From Candidatus Thermodiscus eudorianus (lineage in GTDB: Archaea > Thermoproteota > Thermoprotei_A > Sulfolobales > Acidilobaceae), in NCBI GenBank assembly GCA_015521085.1, contig WAOW01000006.1:124001-188000 (forward strand): a stretch of DNA of 64,000 nucleotides, in the 5' to 3' direction. The position numbers and the translations under genes were made by a program. The stretch's first letter is position 1. Each line of letters starts with the position of its first letter. Positions 33,093 to 41,428 of the stretch are shown piece after piece. A model generated the notes under the pieces. It searched no databases. It was not told the DNA's origin and saw only the letters and a list, made by a program, of their open reading frames with translations.

Positions 33093-33688
33093 AACACTCC
33101 CATTACCTAGTAGGTGTCGTATTCTCGCTAGTGGCGGGTCTCGTACTGGGAGCAACGAGTATAGTAGAGCCTAGCGAATACCTTGTAAAGCTCCTACTCT
33201 ATATCCTCGTACTCTCAGCCGGCTTCGCTATTGGAGGAATGTGGAGCGAGAAGGGCCTGCCAAGCGGTAGAGAGGCTCTATCCGGCATAGCGCTCGGCTT
33301 GAGCGTCATGGCGGCTGGAGGGTTTGCAGGCTATGCGACATCGCTGGCGTTGAACGAGGACCCGAGGCTTGCCACGGTTATAGGCTTGGTTTCAGGCTGG
33401 TACAGTCTTGCCGGGCCGCTGATAGCGTTGCATGACCCTGTCCTCGGACTCGTCGCCTTCCTAGCAAACCTTCTCCGCGAGATACTCCATATATCGATAT
33501 ACCCGGTCTTAGCGGCGCGTGGATGGTCCTGCCGGGGGGTTTCAATAGGGGGAGCGACAACCATGGACACGGGGCTGCCAGTCGTGGTTAAGTTCGGCGG
33601 GCCCAGCGCCGCGTTGCTTGCACTCGGCCAGGGAGCCGTTATAACTATGCTAGCCCCCATGGCGTCATCATTCCTGGTCAATGGCTAG
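33083..33688 (+). CDS. LysO (DUF340) lysine exporter, C-terminal half
   Basis: 201 residues, about six helices. The conserved LysO blocks are clear: VSGWYSLAGPLI, AFLANLLREILHISIYP and SIGGATTMDTGLPVVVKFGG. Exports L-lysine or toxic analogues in bacteria. ATG 33083 lies ten bases before the end of the preceding small membrane gene; both parts together equal one LysO. Ends 34 bases from the convergent tldE-like gene. Confidence 0.78.
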   Translation: MQVKHSHYLVGVVFSLVAGLVLGATSIVEPSEYLVKLLLYILVLSAGFAIGGMWSEKGLPSGREALSGIALGLSVMAAGGFAGYATSLALNEDPRLATVIGLVSGWYSLAGPLIALHDPVLGLVAFLANLLREILHISIYPVLAARGWSCRGVSIGGATTMDTGLPVVVKFGGPSAALLALGQGAVITMLAPMASSFLVNG

Positions 33689-33722
33689 GGTGGACCACGG
33701 CCTGCTGGAGCCCGGGAGGCCC

Positions 33723-35033
33723 TTATTCACTCGTTATGCCTGCCTTGGATACTAGTATATGTGGTAGTAGACTTGGCGTTGCAACCTCCCACCATTCGAT
33801 GGGCCATCTCGTCGTGCCTACACCCTCAATGTTTAATAGTAACTCTCTCATCGAGCCGGTTATCCTAACCCTATTGCTGCATCCAACGGGCTTACCCCTT
33901 TTCACCACGAACAATGCGTCCCTTGTCACAGTCGAGAAGAGGCCTTCAGTATAGTTTTGGAACCTGGTGTACCAGTTGTTGGTAGCATACACACCGTCTC
34001 CGAGGACTTCTAGCATCTCCGCATCCTTCATGTCGCCCGGCTCGATCTCTAAGTTAAAGGGCCTAGGCCATAGTAGGCCCGCGTTACCGGTAGTCTCGCC
34101 TCCCAATAGCTTTGCCGTCTTGGAATTATGTAGCAACGTCTTCAAGACGCCGCGCTCAATGATGTACTTGTCCCTAGTCTCTACGGCCTCCTCGTCGAAC
34201 AACGTGTACCCGGGTAGATCCTTGTTGAGGGGCCTATCCAGGAGCGACAGCTTCTCGCTTGCAACACCACCGCCCACCTCGTCATTGCGGAAGAAGCTCA
34301 TGCCAAATATCACTGCGGCCCCGGAAGCCGCCCTCACTGTAGCCTCCATGAGGTTGCCGACCACCATTGGAGACAGTAGGACGCGGTGAACCCCGGTCTC
34401 TAGCTTCACTTTGGGGAGCTTGCCGCACTCCTTGGCGAGGTTCTCTGCGGTGGATATAGCCTTCTTGGCTAGATTCGGGTCGTAGCGTGTCGAAGTCCAG
34501 CTCCACTGTCCACTCGTGTCGTCCGCTACGAAGACCCTCATATAGCCGTTGAAGTGGGTCCTCTCTCCCTCCAGCATGCCCCCGTTACTCGTCTCAAGCG
34601 CTGTCCTCTCCAGGCTTACTGTGATCATGCCAGCGGCATTGCCTAGGGCTTCCAGCTCTAGGTCCTCTATGAGCGTGGATAGATCGCTGGACCCTGCCAT
34701 TTCGATTATTTTCTCGTCGACGTTGCTGAATGGTTTACCGGTGGGTTCTGGTAGTGGGGCGTAGAGTGGGGATGGCTGTAGTTTATCTATTATATCGATA
34801 GACCTCTTGACAGCCTCTTCTGGAGCCGTGAATTTGAAGCTGGAGATTAGGATCTTGTTGTTCTTAGCGGCGTATAGCGATACCGTGTATTCCCTCCACG
34901 ACTGGATGATGCTGGGCTCTCCGTTGGCTAGTTTCAGCATTGAGGAGGTGTTCTCGTTTACGATTACTATGTACTCGGGCACTCTGCCTTTTACGACTCT
35001 GACTATATCCTCGACTATTTCGACCGGGTTCAT
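33723..35033 (-). CDS. TldE/PmbA-family protease subunit (pair 1)
   Basis: 436 residues. The TldE-type layout is seen, with no HExxxH: ETSNGGMLEGERTHFNGYMRV, LLSPMVVGNLMEATVRAASG, GGGVASEKLSLLD and a C-terminal MRELLLNIEGVGTTRWP. TldE pairs with the metalloprotease TldD to degrade unfolded or modified peptides. ATG 35033 overlaps the tldD stop by four bases. A second, diverged TldE/TldD pair is at 57403-60164. The 34-base gap to LysO contains no clear terminator. Confidence 0.82.
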   Translation of the reverse strand: MNPVEIVEDIVRVVKGRVPEYIVIVNENTSSMLKLANGEPSIIQSWREYTVSLYAAKNNKILISSFKFTAPEEAVKRSIDIIDKLQPSPLYAPLPEPTGKPFSNVDEKIIEMAGSSDLSTLIEDLELEALGNAAGMITVSLERTALETSNGGMLEGERTHFNGYMRVFVADDTSGQWSWTSTRYDPNLAKKAISTAENLAKECGKLPKVKLETGVHRVLLSPMVVGNLMEATVRAASGAAVIFGMSFFRNDEVGGGVASEKLSLLDRPLNKDLPGYTLFDEEAVETRDKYIIERGVLKTLLHNSKTAKLLGGETTGNAGLLWPRPFNLEIEPGDMKDAEMLEVLGDGVYATNNWYTRFQNYTEGLFSTVTRDALFVVKRGKPVGCSNRVRITGSMRELLLNIEGVGTTRWPIEWWEVATPSLLPHILVSKAGITSE

Positions 35034-36475
35034 ATTATCCTCACCCCCCTAAGCCTTACATGGGGACCCCCAAACCATACCGGGACCCCTTGTCCAGGCT
35101 CTCCCTTGCCACATGTTCCAGCCTGGAACTCCAGGTCCCTGCCAGCGGCATCTACACCGGAGTAGAACTCCTTGCTGTTTACCTCCAGGGCTGGATTCTT
35201 AACGGGCCTCCCTATCCTTCCATCTACTATCTCGTAGGCCTCAAACCCCACGTACCTGGCGATCCACCTGTAGTCGTCTATGTTCCACTCCATGTACTTC
35301 TTTATGTAGACGCCATGCTTGACATCCTCCACCAGCTCCTCGAACGAATAGTCCCCGGGGGCAAAGTACGTGTTAGCCATCCTCACTATGGGTTCAGCCC
35401 ACCATTCCTTGGCCCTCGCAGCAGCGTTGCTCTTCGTATCCATGGCATAGGCCGTCTCGCGGTTGTGGAGATACTCTTCTAGAACCCCGTTTCTAATAAG
35501 GTACCTTGGCCTGGCTGGGACTCCCTCGTCGTCGTAGAGGTAGAATCCATAGCTACCCGGGATAGTAGGGTCGTCAATGACCGTTGCATACTCGCTACCT
35601 ATAACCTCGCCCGGCTTCATCCTCCTCCTGTAACTCAGCCCCGCTTGGGCGGCTTCCCTCCCCATCACCCTGTCAGCTTCGCTGGGATGGCCCGCTGACT
35701 CGTGGACCGCGAGGCCCACGACTTCCGGGCCCAGTACCACGTCCATCCTGCCCTTTGGAGGCTTGCCGGCCTTGGTCAAGTAGAGTTTGAGACTTGCCAG
35801 GTCATCCTCTATGGATTCCTTCAGTTTCAGGTCCCTCACTAGCTCTAACCCGCCTACTCCGCCGAGCTGGTTCCATCTATTAGCCCTCTCGCCAGAGTAT
35901 TGCGTAGTTAGCGAGTAGAACATGCCCACCCTTGGTATACGCGACTCGACAAGCGCCCCATCGCTAGTTACCAGGATCTTATCCTCGAACTCATAGCTGA
36001 ACCCGATGAGCACGTTCTTGACCTCAACCCCGATGTCCAGGTTTATCGACTTGTATATCTCCTGTATGACGCTTATCTTGTCCCAGTCCTCAATGCCATC
36101 CAGCGGCTTTACCTGAGACGCCTCATACCTAGCCCTTCCAAGCCTCTCTTCAGATAATCCTATCCTGCTACCACCCATCGCCGCGGCAGACCTGGCGCCC
36201 TTAACCGCTTTAGCAGCAGCCTCTAGTACGTGATCCCGCCGGAGGGAGTCGGTGGACGAGAACCCGAGGCCCCCATTGTATAATGCCCTAACCGCCACGC
36301 CTGTAGAGTCAGTGTAGCTTGTCCCGATCAGCATGCCATTCATTAAGACGAAGGAGAACCCCCTTATACTATGATAGCGGGCCTCTGCATAGCTTGCTCC
36401 ATCAGCCAGGGCCCTGTCAACTGCTTCATAGAGCAGTGATCTATCAAACGAGCCAATCGAGGTCGGGTGTGCCAA
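35030..36475 (-). CDS. TldD-family zinc metalloprotease (pair 1)
   Basis: 481 residues. The TldD zinc site HExxxH is intact as VHESAGHPSEADRV (about 248-260). Flanking blocks RMKPGEVIGSEYATVIDDP and GFYLYDDEGVPAR are family-typical, and the C-terminal GTCGKGEPGQGVPVWFGGPHVRL carries the third metal-site region. Active as a heterodimer with the TldE encoded next. TTG start at 36475; a TATA-like element at 36498-36505 puts the transcription start there, so the mRNA is probably leaderless. Confidence 0.87.
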   Translation of the reverse strand: MAHPTSIGSFDRSLLYEAVDRALADGASYAEARYHSIRGFSFVLMNGMLIGTSYTDSTGVAVRALYNGGLGFSSTDSLRRDHVLEAAAKAVKGARSAAAMGGSRIGLSEERLGRARYEASQVKPLDGIEDWDKISVIQEIYKSINLDIGVEVKNVLIGFSYEFEDKILVTSDGALVESRIPRVGMFYSLTTQYSGERANRWNQLGGVGGLELVRDLKLKESIEDDLASLKLYLTKAGKPPKGRMDVVLGPEVVGLAVHESAGHPSEADRVMGREAAQAGLSYRRRMKPGEVIGSEYATVIDDPTIPGSYGFYLYDDEGVPARPRYLIRNGVLEEYLHNRETAYAMDTKSNAAARAKEWWAEPIVRMANTYFAPGDYSFEELVEDVKHGVYIKKYMEWNIDDYRWIARYVGFEAYEIVDGRIGRPVKNPALEVNSKEFYSGVDAAGRDLEFQAGTCGKGEPGQGVPVWFGGPHVRLRGVRII

Positions 36476-36497
36476 GATCGAACACCACTCGGTTTAC

Positions 36498-36505
36498 AAT
36501 ATATC
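36498..36505 (-). promoter_or_regulatory. Predicted TATA box for tldD/tldE pair 1
   Basis: GATATATT on the minus strand lies 23-30 bases before TTG 36475, consistent with leaderless transcription. Confidence 0.4.
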
Positions 36506-36530
36506 GGTACAGGTTACTTAAAAGTTAGTA

Positions 36531-37616
36531 TTACCCACGCCGACCCTCCAGTTCCTCCCTCAACCTCTCCATCCAATACCGGAATCGTTCCCACTGCCAT
36601 TTTCCGGAGGCTGTTACCGGCTCCCCAAGACTATGGCCTCTGGTCACCCCGGCGACGAAGGCAGGCAGACCCTCCCTCAACCCGGCCTCATACCCACCCT
36701 CCAGGACTATCGCCACAGAGGCGTCGAGGCGCCCCACGAGGCCCCCGATTAGACTGTATGTGTATCTCGTTGCCTTCATACCAGCGTAGTCCCCCTGGTA
36801 GGCGTCGAACCCGGCTGAGACCACTAGGTAGTCGGGATCATAATCCCGGATTAGATCGAACGCGTAGGTTACCGCCTCCTGGTAGATGTCGTCCCCTGAT
36901 CCGGGTGGCACGATTAAATTGATCTTCGTGCCCCTGACGCCACCGCTCTGCCATGGGAATCCGGTTCCAGGGTATATGGTTGACGGATCCTGATGTATGT
37001 CTATGTGGACGATGCCATCATTCCATAGGATGTCTTGAGTCCCGTTACCATGGTGTAGGTCAAAGTCCAGTACGGCAACCCGCCCCTTCTCGCTGAGCAT
37101 CTTGGAGACCAGTGCGGACGTGTTGAAAATGCAGAATCCGAGGGTAGGGGCGCCTAGGGCCCTCCCCCTTCTACCTGCATGGTGGCCTGGCGGCCTTCCC
37201 AGGATAAACGCGTCTCGGCCAGCTAGGAGGAGTTCTACGGTCTCTGTGGCAGCGCCGGCTAGTCTCTCTAGAGCGGTTATGGTTCCCTTGACAACGTATG
37301 TATCGGCGTCGATCCATGCCGGCTCGAAGGCTCTTTCAGCAGCGTCGTACACCAGGTTTATGTAGTGTTCGTCGTGGACCATCGAGTACCTCTCTTTTGC
37401 ATCCTCTGGCTCCGGCTCTCTCCATGTAATGCCTCCTACGGCTTTCAGGGAAGCGGTGGCTAGTGCTAGCCTCTCAGGGTTTTCGGGGTGGTATATGGGG
37501 GTTGGGTCGTGTAGGAGGAAGTCCTGGTGGTATAGTATTATTAGAGGGCGGCCTCCGCGATGCGGAGTGCCTTCATAGCCCCCTGTGCGGGCTCCTTTAT
37601 CGGGGTTCCACTGCAT
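36531..37616 (-). CDS. Histone-deacetylase-family amidohydrolase (AcuC/APAH-like)
   Basis: 361 residues. HDAC-fold motifs: HPENPERL near the start, catalytic His pair RPPGHHA, zinc ligands DFDLHHGNGTQ and AGFDAYQGD, then ILEGGYE. These enzymes deacetylate lysines (for example Alba or acetyl-CoA synthetase) or acetylpolyamines; polyamine chemistry would fit an organism making hypusine, but this is speculation. ATG 37616; the first 25 residues are not conserved in the family and the true start could be later. Confidence 0.85.
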   Translation of the reverse strand: MQWNPDKGARTGGYEGTPHRGGRPLIILYHQDFLLHDPTPIYHPENPERLALATASLKAVGGITWREPEPEDAKERYSMVHDEHYINLVYDAAERAFEPAWIDADTYVVKGTITALERLAGAATETVELLLAGRDAFILGRPPGHHAGRRGRALGAPTLGFCIFNTSALVSKMLSEKGRVAVLDFDLHHGNGTQDILWNDGIVHIDIHQDPSTIYPGTGFPWQSGGVRGTKINLIVPPGSGDDIYQEAVTYAFDLIRDYDPDYLVVSAGFDAYQGDYAGMKATRYTYSLIGGLVGRLDASVAIVLEGGYEAGLREGLPAFVAGVTRGHSLGEPVTASGKWQWERFRYWMERLREELEGRRG

Positions 37617-37665
37617 TGCCGCCCTCCTGTCTAAAGATACTATTCATGTGGGGATTTAGATGTGG

Positions 37666-38655
37666 CTAGGCTTCGTTGAACTTTGTTATGAGTGCGTGGC
37701 ATAGTATTACGTTCTCGGCTATATCGATTATCCTGGCTATATCGATTATTTTTGCTAGTAGGTATGCGAAGGCTGGGCTGTCTTCCTCGATCACCTCCTT
37801 GAGGTTCCCCTCCAAGTCTAGTATGCTCCGGACCTTCCAGTAGGATTCCTCTGCTTTCTTGACGCTTGGGGGTTCGAGGCTGAGGACCACTGTTGAGACT
37901 GCGACTTCTAGTACCTGGAGTAGGAACGCTAGCCTCTCCTTTTCGTTCTTGCTGAGATGGTCTATCATGTACAGGAGGTCTACTCCGAACTTGTACACGG
38001 ACTCGTTCACGATGCCTATTAGGTTGGTTGCGCTTACCATGTATCTTGCCTGCTTGTCTTCGAGGATGTCTATCGACTTCAAACTATTTGCGGTACGTAG
38101 GAGTAGGTAGTTGGTGCTTAGGAGGTTACTGTACTCGATGTCCAGGTCCTCCTTGGTTAGGTCTACCTTGCCCTGTAGGAAGCCTGAGAGCCTGTTTAGT
38201 ACACGGCTTATACTTCTGCCGTACTCCATTAGTAGGTTTAAGAGGTCGTGGTCCTTCTCGCCGAGGTCTATGTCTATTAGATGTTTCTCTACCAGTGATA
38301 TCCTCGTTCCAGGTAGTAGATCCTCCATTTTGCTTAGACGCTCTATTATGTGCTCCTTTATATTTTTACTTGACTTGAATTTTATACTGTCGAAGCCGAA
38401 GACGTACGTGCATAGGGTTATACGGGAGGAGTGTTTCTCCACGCTGAAGTGGGACAGGTTGAATTCCAGGCTGATTTTCACGGAGGCGTTCTCGGGGGTT
38501 ATGATGAGTTTATCTCCACTATCATAGATATGGAGCATGTCCCCTACCTTTACCTTGTTCCTCCTGGCCCATTCCTTGGGTAGGGTAACTATTAGGGATG
38601 AGGCTCCGAGCCTCTGGATCTTTCGCTTGAGCGACCCGCCATTTTGGCCTGGCAA
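37666..38655 (-). CDS. AbrB-PhoU domain regulator (archaeal phosphate-uptake regulator type)
   Basis: About 329 residues from TTG 38655. The N-terminal SpoVT/AbrB swapped-hairpin DNA-binding motif is KRKIQRLGASSLIVTLPKEW, then VKVGDMLHIYDSGDKLIITP. Two PhoU-like helical bundles follow (about 115-325). Archaeal proteins with this layout regulate phosphate transport. I prefer TTG 38655 over TTG 38685, because TATA-like elements at about 38671-38710 place transcription start near 38680 or later. No pst genes are nearby, so the target is unknown. Confidence 0.75.
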   Translation of the reverse strand: MPGQNGGSLKRKIQRLGASSLIVTLPKEWARRNKVKVGDMLHIYDSGDKLIITPENASVKISLEFNLSHFSVEKHSSRITLCTYVFGFDSIKFKSSKNIKEHIIERLSKMEDLLPGTRISLVEKHLIDIDLGEKDHDLLNLLMEYGRSISRVLNRLSGFLQGKVDLTKEDLDIEYSNLLSTNYLLLRTANSLKSIDILEDKQARYMVSATNLIGIVNESVYKFGVDLLYMIDHLSKNEKERLAFLLQVLEVAVSTVVLSLEPPSVKKAEESYWKVRSILDLEGNLKEVIEEDSPAFAYLLAKIIDIARIIDIAENVILCHALITKFNEA

Positions 38656-38755
38656 GATGCTTGCACCTATATTTCCATATAACAACTTGTTTAGCCTCCC
38701 TTATAACTGTACTAGGCTACTTAAGGATAGCGTTGGTTTATGTATGTACGTATTA

Positions 38756-38850
38756 CCCCCATAAATAAATATATAATGTTATATTTTGGTTTTTGCTCCC
38801 GCCACGATAACCGAGACATATATAAACCCTTGATCTCACGATAATATAAT
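38756..38850 (+). promoter_or_regulatory. AT-rich intergenic block with two TATA boxes
   Basis: A run rich in ATAAATAAATATATAATG (38761-38795) stands out from the GC-rich surroundings. It is followed by ATATATAA at 38818-38825 and ATAATATA at 38841-38848. The first would start transcription near 38848 with a leader of about 33 bases carrying AGAGGTG before ATG 38881. This suggests a strong promoter for the unknown gene downstream. Confidence 0.4.
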
Positions 38851-38880
38851 AGTGAGGCTCAACCAAGAGGTGAATGAGTA

Positions 38881-39381
38881 ATGTTTGAGAACAGGAGCTG
38901 GAAGCTAGTCCTAAGGAGAACAGCCAGGGGACCGGTAATACAGTTCAGAAGCAGCACCCCGCAGACACGCGAGTCAACAATGATACGCATGGGCGGGCGG
39001 ATGGCTGAAGAGATATTCAAAACCATGGTAGAAGTACTGAAGAAGTACGAGTACACGACCGAGGAGGGAGGAGACGAGAAGAGATACAAGTACTATAGGC
39101 TGAAACCCGAGATAGGCCCCGTCGTAGGCGGGTTCATCGTACTGATAAGGAGGAGTAGGAAGCCGCAGGAGTGGATCCCCTACTTCGAGGGATTCATAAA
39201 GCAGGACCCATACAAGGGGGCTCATAAGCTCCTCACACACGCCCTAGCAACAGCACTAGACCTGAGCCAGGACTACCCGCCGCCAGAGAGGGTTAGAATG
39301 CAGCTACATCCAAAGGTGTTAGATAGCGTCAGTGCCGGGTTCAAGGTAATAATCAAGAAGCTCTGGGGCATCAAAAAGTAG
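38881..39381 (+). CDS. Uncharacterised basic protein
   Basis: 166 residues; I do not recognise a family. It is rich in Arg and Lys, has no membrane helix or signal peptide, and divides into an N-terminal beta-like part (WKLVLRRTARGPVIQFRSS), a middle helix (EEIFKTMVEVLKKYEYTTEE), a central VVGGFIVLIRRSRK strand pair and a basic amphipathic C-terminus (GFKVIIKKLWGIKK). Basic charge and a strong promoter context suggest a nucleic-acid-binding or ribosome-associated protein (inference only). ATG with GAGGTG upstream. The 3' end overlaps the convergent DUF429-like gene by 11 bases. Confidence 0.65.
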   Translation: MFENRSWKLVLRRTARGPVIQFRSSTPQTRESTMIRMGGRMAEEIFKTMVEVLKKYEYTTEEGGDEKRYKYYRLKPEIGPVVGGFIVLIRRSRKPQEWIPYFEGFIKQDPYKGAHKLLTHALATALDLSQDYPPPERVRMQLHPKVLDSVSAGFKVIIKKLWGIKK

Positions 39382-39958
39382 TATCAAAACATCTTTTAAA
39401 CAACTCCACGAACACTCTCCTACAATCTTTTCTAGGGAAAACCATGACTCCATCTACACCTGTAATGACTATAGAGTTACTATTGGCTAGGCAGTAGCCC
39501 GTCACGGCAGCTATAAACGCGTCATTAGTATCAGATTTAGGGATCTCAAGGGACAAGTCGAGTATTAATCGCGTCGACCCCGGGTGGGTCTCTATCGGCA
39601 GAGAGGCGGATTCCTCGTGAAGCCATAGGAGAGAGAGGCCGAGCCTCGTAAGAGCTCTCATCCCCTTTAAGGATCCAGGGAGTAGCCGCACTCCCAGGGT
39701 TTTGATTGCTTTACGCTCGACCCTTCTAAATCCCTTGTAGGGGAGGGCTAGGGGTGCGTCAATTACTACTAGTGTAGGAGGGCCGGGGCCTGATAACACA
39801 TCGTATAGCTGGCCTACTCCATGCGTGCATCGCACAATTCTACTATCCTCTAACTCTAGGCGGAAGTATCCGGTTGTACCGCTTGGCGATGGGTCGAGTC
39901 CTAGTATCGTTGCCTTCTCCTTCCGTGTGTATGAGGGGAGTAGCTTGCTGATATTCAT
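39371..39958 (-). CDS. DUF429-like predicted nuclease (RNase H fold)
   Basis: 195 residues from ATG 39958. Starts with ILGLDPSPSGTTGYFRL, the first acidic strand of an RNase-H-like fold, followed by LVVIDAPLALP and GFRRVERKAIKTLG, RLLPGSLKGMRALTRLG, and THPGSTRLILDL; this resembles DUF429 proteins. The ATG overlaps the stop of the deoxyhypusine synthase gene by four bases, so earlier in-frame starts, which lie inside that gene, were rejected. Biological role unknown. Confidence 0.6.
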   Translation of the reverse strand: MNISKLLPSYTRKEKATILGLDPSPSGTTGYFRLELEDSRIVRCTHGVGQLYDVLSGPGPPTLVVIDAPLALPYKGFRRVERKAIKTLGVRLLPGSLKGMRALTRLGLSLLWLHEESASLPIETHPGSTRLILDLSLEIPKSDTNDAFIAAVTGYCLANSNSIVITGVDGVMVFPRKDCRRVFVELFKRCFDTTF

Positions 39959-40878
39959 GTAGACTCTATCAAGGCCGAGGCTAGTATCGGGAGTACTATC
40001 GTCGCATCCGCATATACCACTGTCTTCTTGGCATCCGGTTTCAGCTTTCCCCAAGATACTGCCTCCCTCGGCCGGGCACCGCTCAGGCTCCCATCGTATT
40101 CCGGGGCAGTTGTGATATAGACTACGTAGTCTAAGCCTCCCCTGAATTGACTCCACCATATAGCGTGGTGTTTACTGATTCCCCCACCTATTATCAGTGC
40201 TGTAGCCTTTCCTTTACCCGGAAAGAATAGGTCCGAGAGCGTCTTCATGTCTAGCATATAATCCACTTGAATCCCCCTGCCCGCTTGCTTCTCCATGAAT
40301 AATGCCGTGCCGAAGGCACCATCTGGCCAGCCGGGCACGAATACCTTGGCCTTGCTCTCATGGGCTGCTTTCAAGATACTATTATCGTCATCTATCATCT
40401 GGCCGGCCAGATCAAGTAGCTCGTAGAGACTCCATTGTTCCCTTAGGCTTCTAGCTCTCGCAACTAGCTCTCTGACGAATTCCTCTACCACGGGTCCATA
40501 GTTCTCTACAGGTATGAAGATGTTTCCAAGCCTGTGCACCCCCTTCTTTGCTAAGAGGGAGTCGTCGGCCTCGAAATAGCCCTTGTAATAGTCTCTTCTA
40601 CTCCTAGCTATGTCGTGGTCTAGGGTTCCTGCAGTGGTGAAAACAACATTGAAGATTCCGTTTCTAATTAACTGGGCGAATATACCGCGTAGCCCTGTCG
40701 AGACCAGGTTCGCCGTAAACGTGAGTATACGTAGACCGGAATTCTCTAAACCCTCCTTTAGTATGTTGACAGCCTCCACTATGTGACCAGCCATAAATCC
40801 GTGTATGCGAGAGTACCATTCTAAGAGGTCCCTGACGCTAGCCCCTGGCTCGACCTTGACATCCTCGATGGGCTCCAT
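39955..40878 (-). CDS. Deoxyhypusine synthase
   Basis: 307 residues. Transfers the aminobutyl group of spermidine to Lys36 of aIF5A, using NAD. The catalytic Lys lies in GGGISKHHAIWWSQFRGG (Lys236), followed by YVVYITTAPEYDGSLSGA and REAVSWGK, which form the spermidine/NAD site. NLVSTGLRGIFAQL and FTTAGTLDHDI near the N-terminus are also conserved. ATG 40878 with a palindromic TATA element TTTATAAA at 40908-40915. Its substrate aIF5A is encoded 9.5 kb away. Confidence 0.93.
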   Translation of the reverse strand: MEPIEDVKVEPGASVRDLLEWYSRIHGFMAGHIVEAVNILKEGLENSGLRILTFTANLVSTGLRGIFAQLIRNGIFNVVFTTAGTLDHDIARSRRDYYKGYFEADDSLLAKKGVHRLGNIFIPVENYGPVVEEFVRELVARARSLREQWSLYELLDLAGQMIDDDNSILKAAHESKAKVFVPGWPDGAFGTALFMEKQAGRGIQVDYMLDMKTLSDLFFPGKGKATALIIGGGISKHHAIWWSQFRGGLDYVVYITTAPEYDGSLSGARPREAVSWGKLKPDAKKTVVYADATIVLPILASALIEST

Positions 40879-40907
40879 CGGGCTGGCACCCCTGCAGAGT
40901 CTATGGG

Positions 40908-40915
40908 TTTATAAA
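40908..40915 (-). promoter_or_regulatory. Predicted TATA box for deoxyhypusine synthase
   Basis: TTTATAAA, about 30-37 bases before ATG 40878; transcription would start near 40886, giving a very short leader. Confidence 0.45.
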
Positions 40916-40977
40916 TAATTAAATGATCAAACACCAATCACCCCCTCAAGCCATTCTAGACTAATCGATGAAGCGCC

Positions 40978-41418
40978 ATGAGAAGGGGCATGAGTAGGAA
41001 GAGGAGGGGACTCTCACCCCTGATAGCGTCTGTGTTGCTGATAAGTGCCACCGTACTAGGAGGAGTGCTAGTCTACCAATACTTCCAGAGCAGTCTATCC
41101 AACGTGAAGACACTCTCACAAGACGTCATGGTGACCGCTAACGCCATCGTGCTCAACGAGAACGCGACGATTGTGAAAGTCTCAGTCACAAACCAGTACA
41201 GTTACCCGATAACCCTTACAGGCGTGTTCCTATTAGACTCGGACGGGAACAGTATCCCGGCGACACCACTAGGATCGACCACCATAAACATACCCATTGA
41301 GCCCGGCGACAAGACCACTGTGCTCATGAAGACCACCAAGAACCCGGCTTTCGTATACGTTATCTACAAGGCCGACGGCGAAACTCATCGCTCAGAGCCG
41401 GTTCCCATAAACAAGTAG
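40978..41418 (+). CDS. Archaeal type IV pilin-like protein (class III signal peptide)
   Basis: 146 residues. The N-terminus has a basic stretch and a hydrophobic helix, RKRRGLSPLIASVLLISATV, the form cleaved by archaeal prepilin peptidase after the Arg/Gly before LSPL. A single beta-rich globular domain follows (about 45-146). It is followed by genes for a secretion ATPase and a platform membrane protein, so it is probably the major or a minor subunit of the pilus made by this operon. ATG 40978 or ATG 40990 could be the start. Confidence 0.78.
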   Translation: MRRGMSRKRRGLSPLIASVLLISATVLGGVLVYQYFQSSLSNVKTLSQDVMVTANAIVLNENATIVKVSVTNQYSYPITLTGVFLLDSDGNSIPATPLGSTTINIPIEPGDKTTVLMKTTKNPAFVYVIYKADGETHRSEPVPINK

Positions 41419-41428
41419 GGGGTAGCAA

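Noticed and set aside
39371-40159. 262-residue version of the DUF429-like protein
   Set aside because: The first 67 residues lie inside the deoxyhypusine synthase gene; ATG 39958 with a four-base overlap is the natural start.
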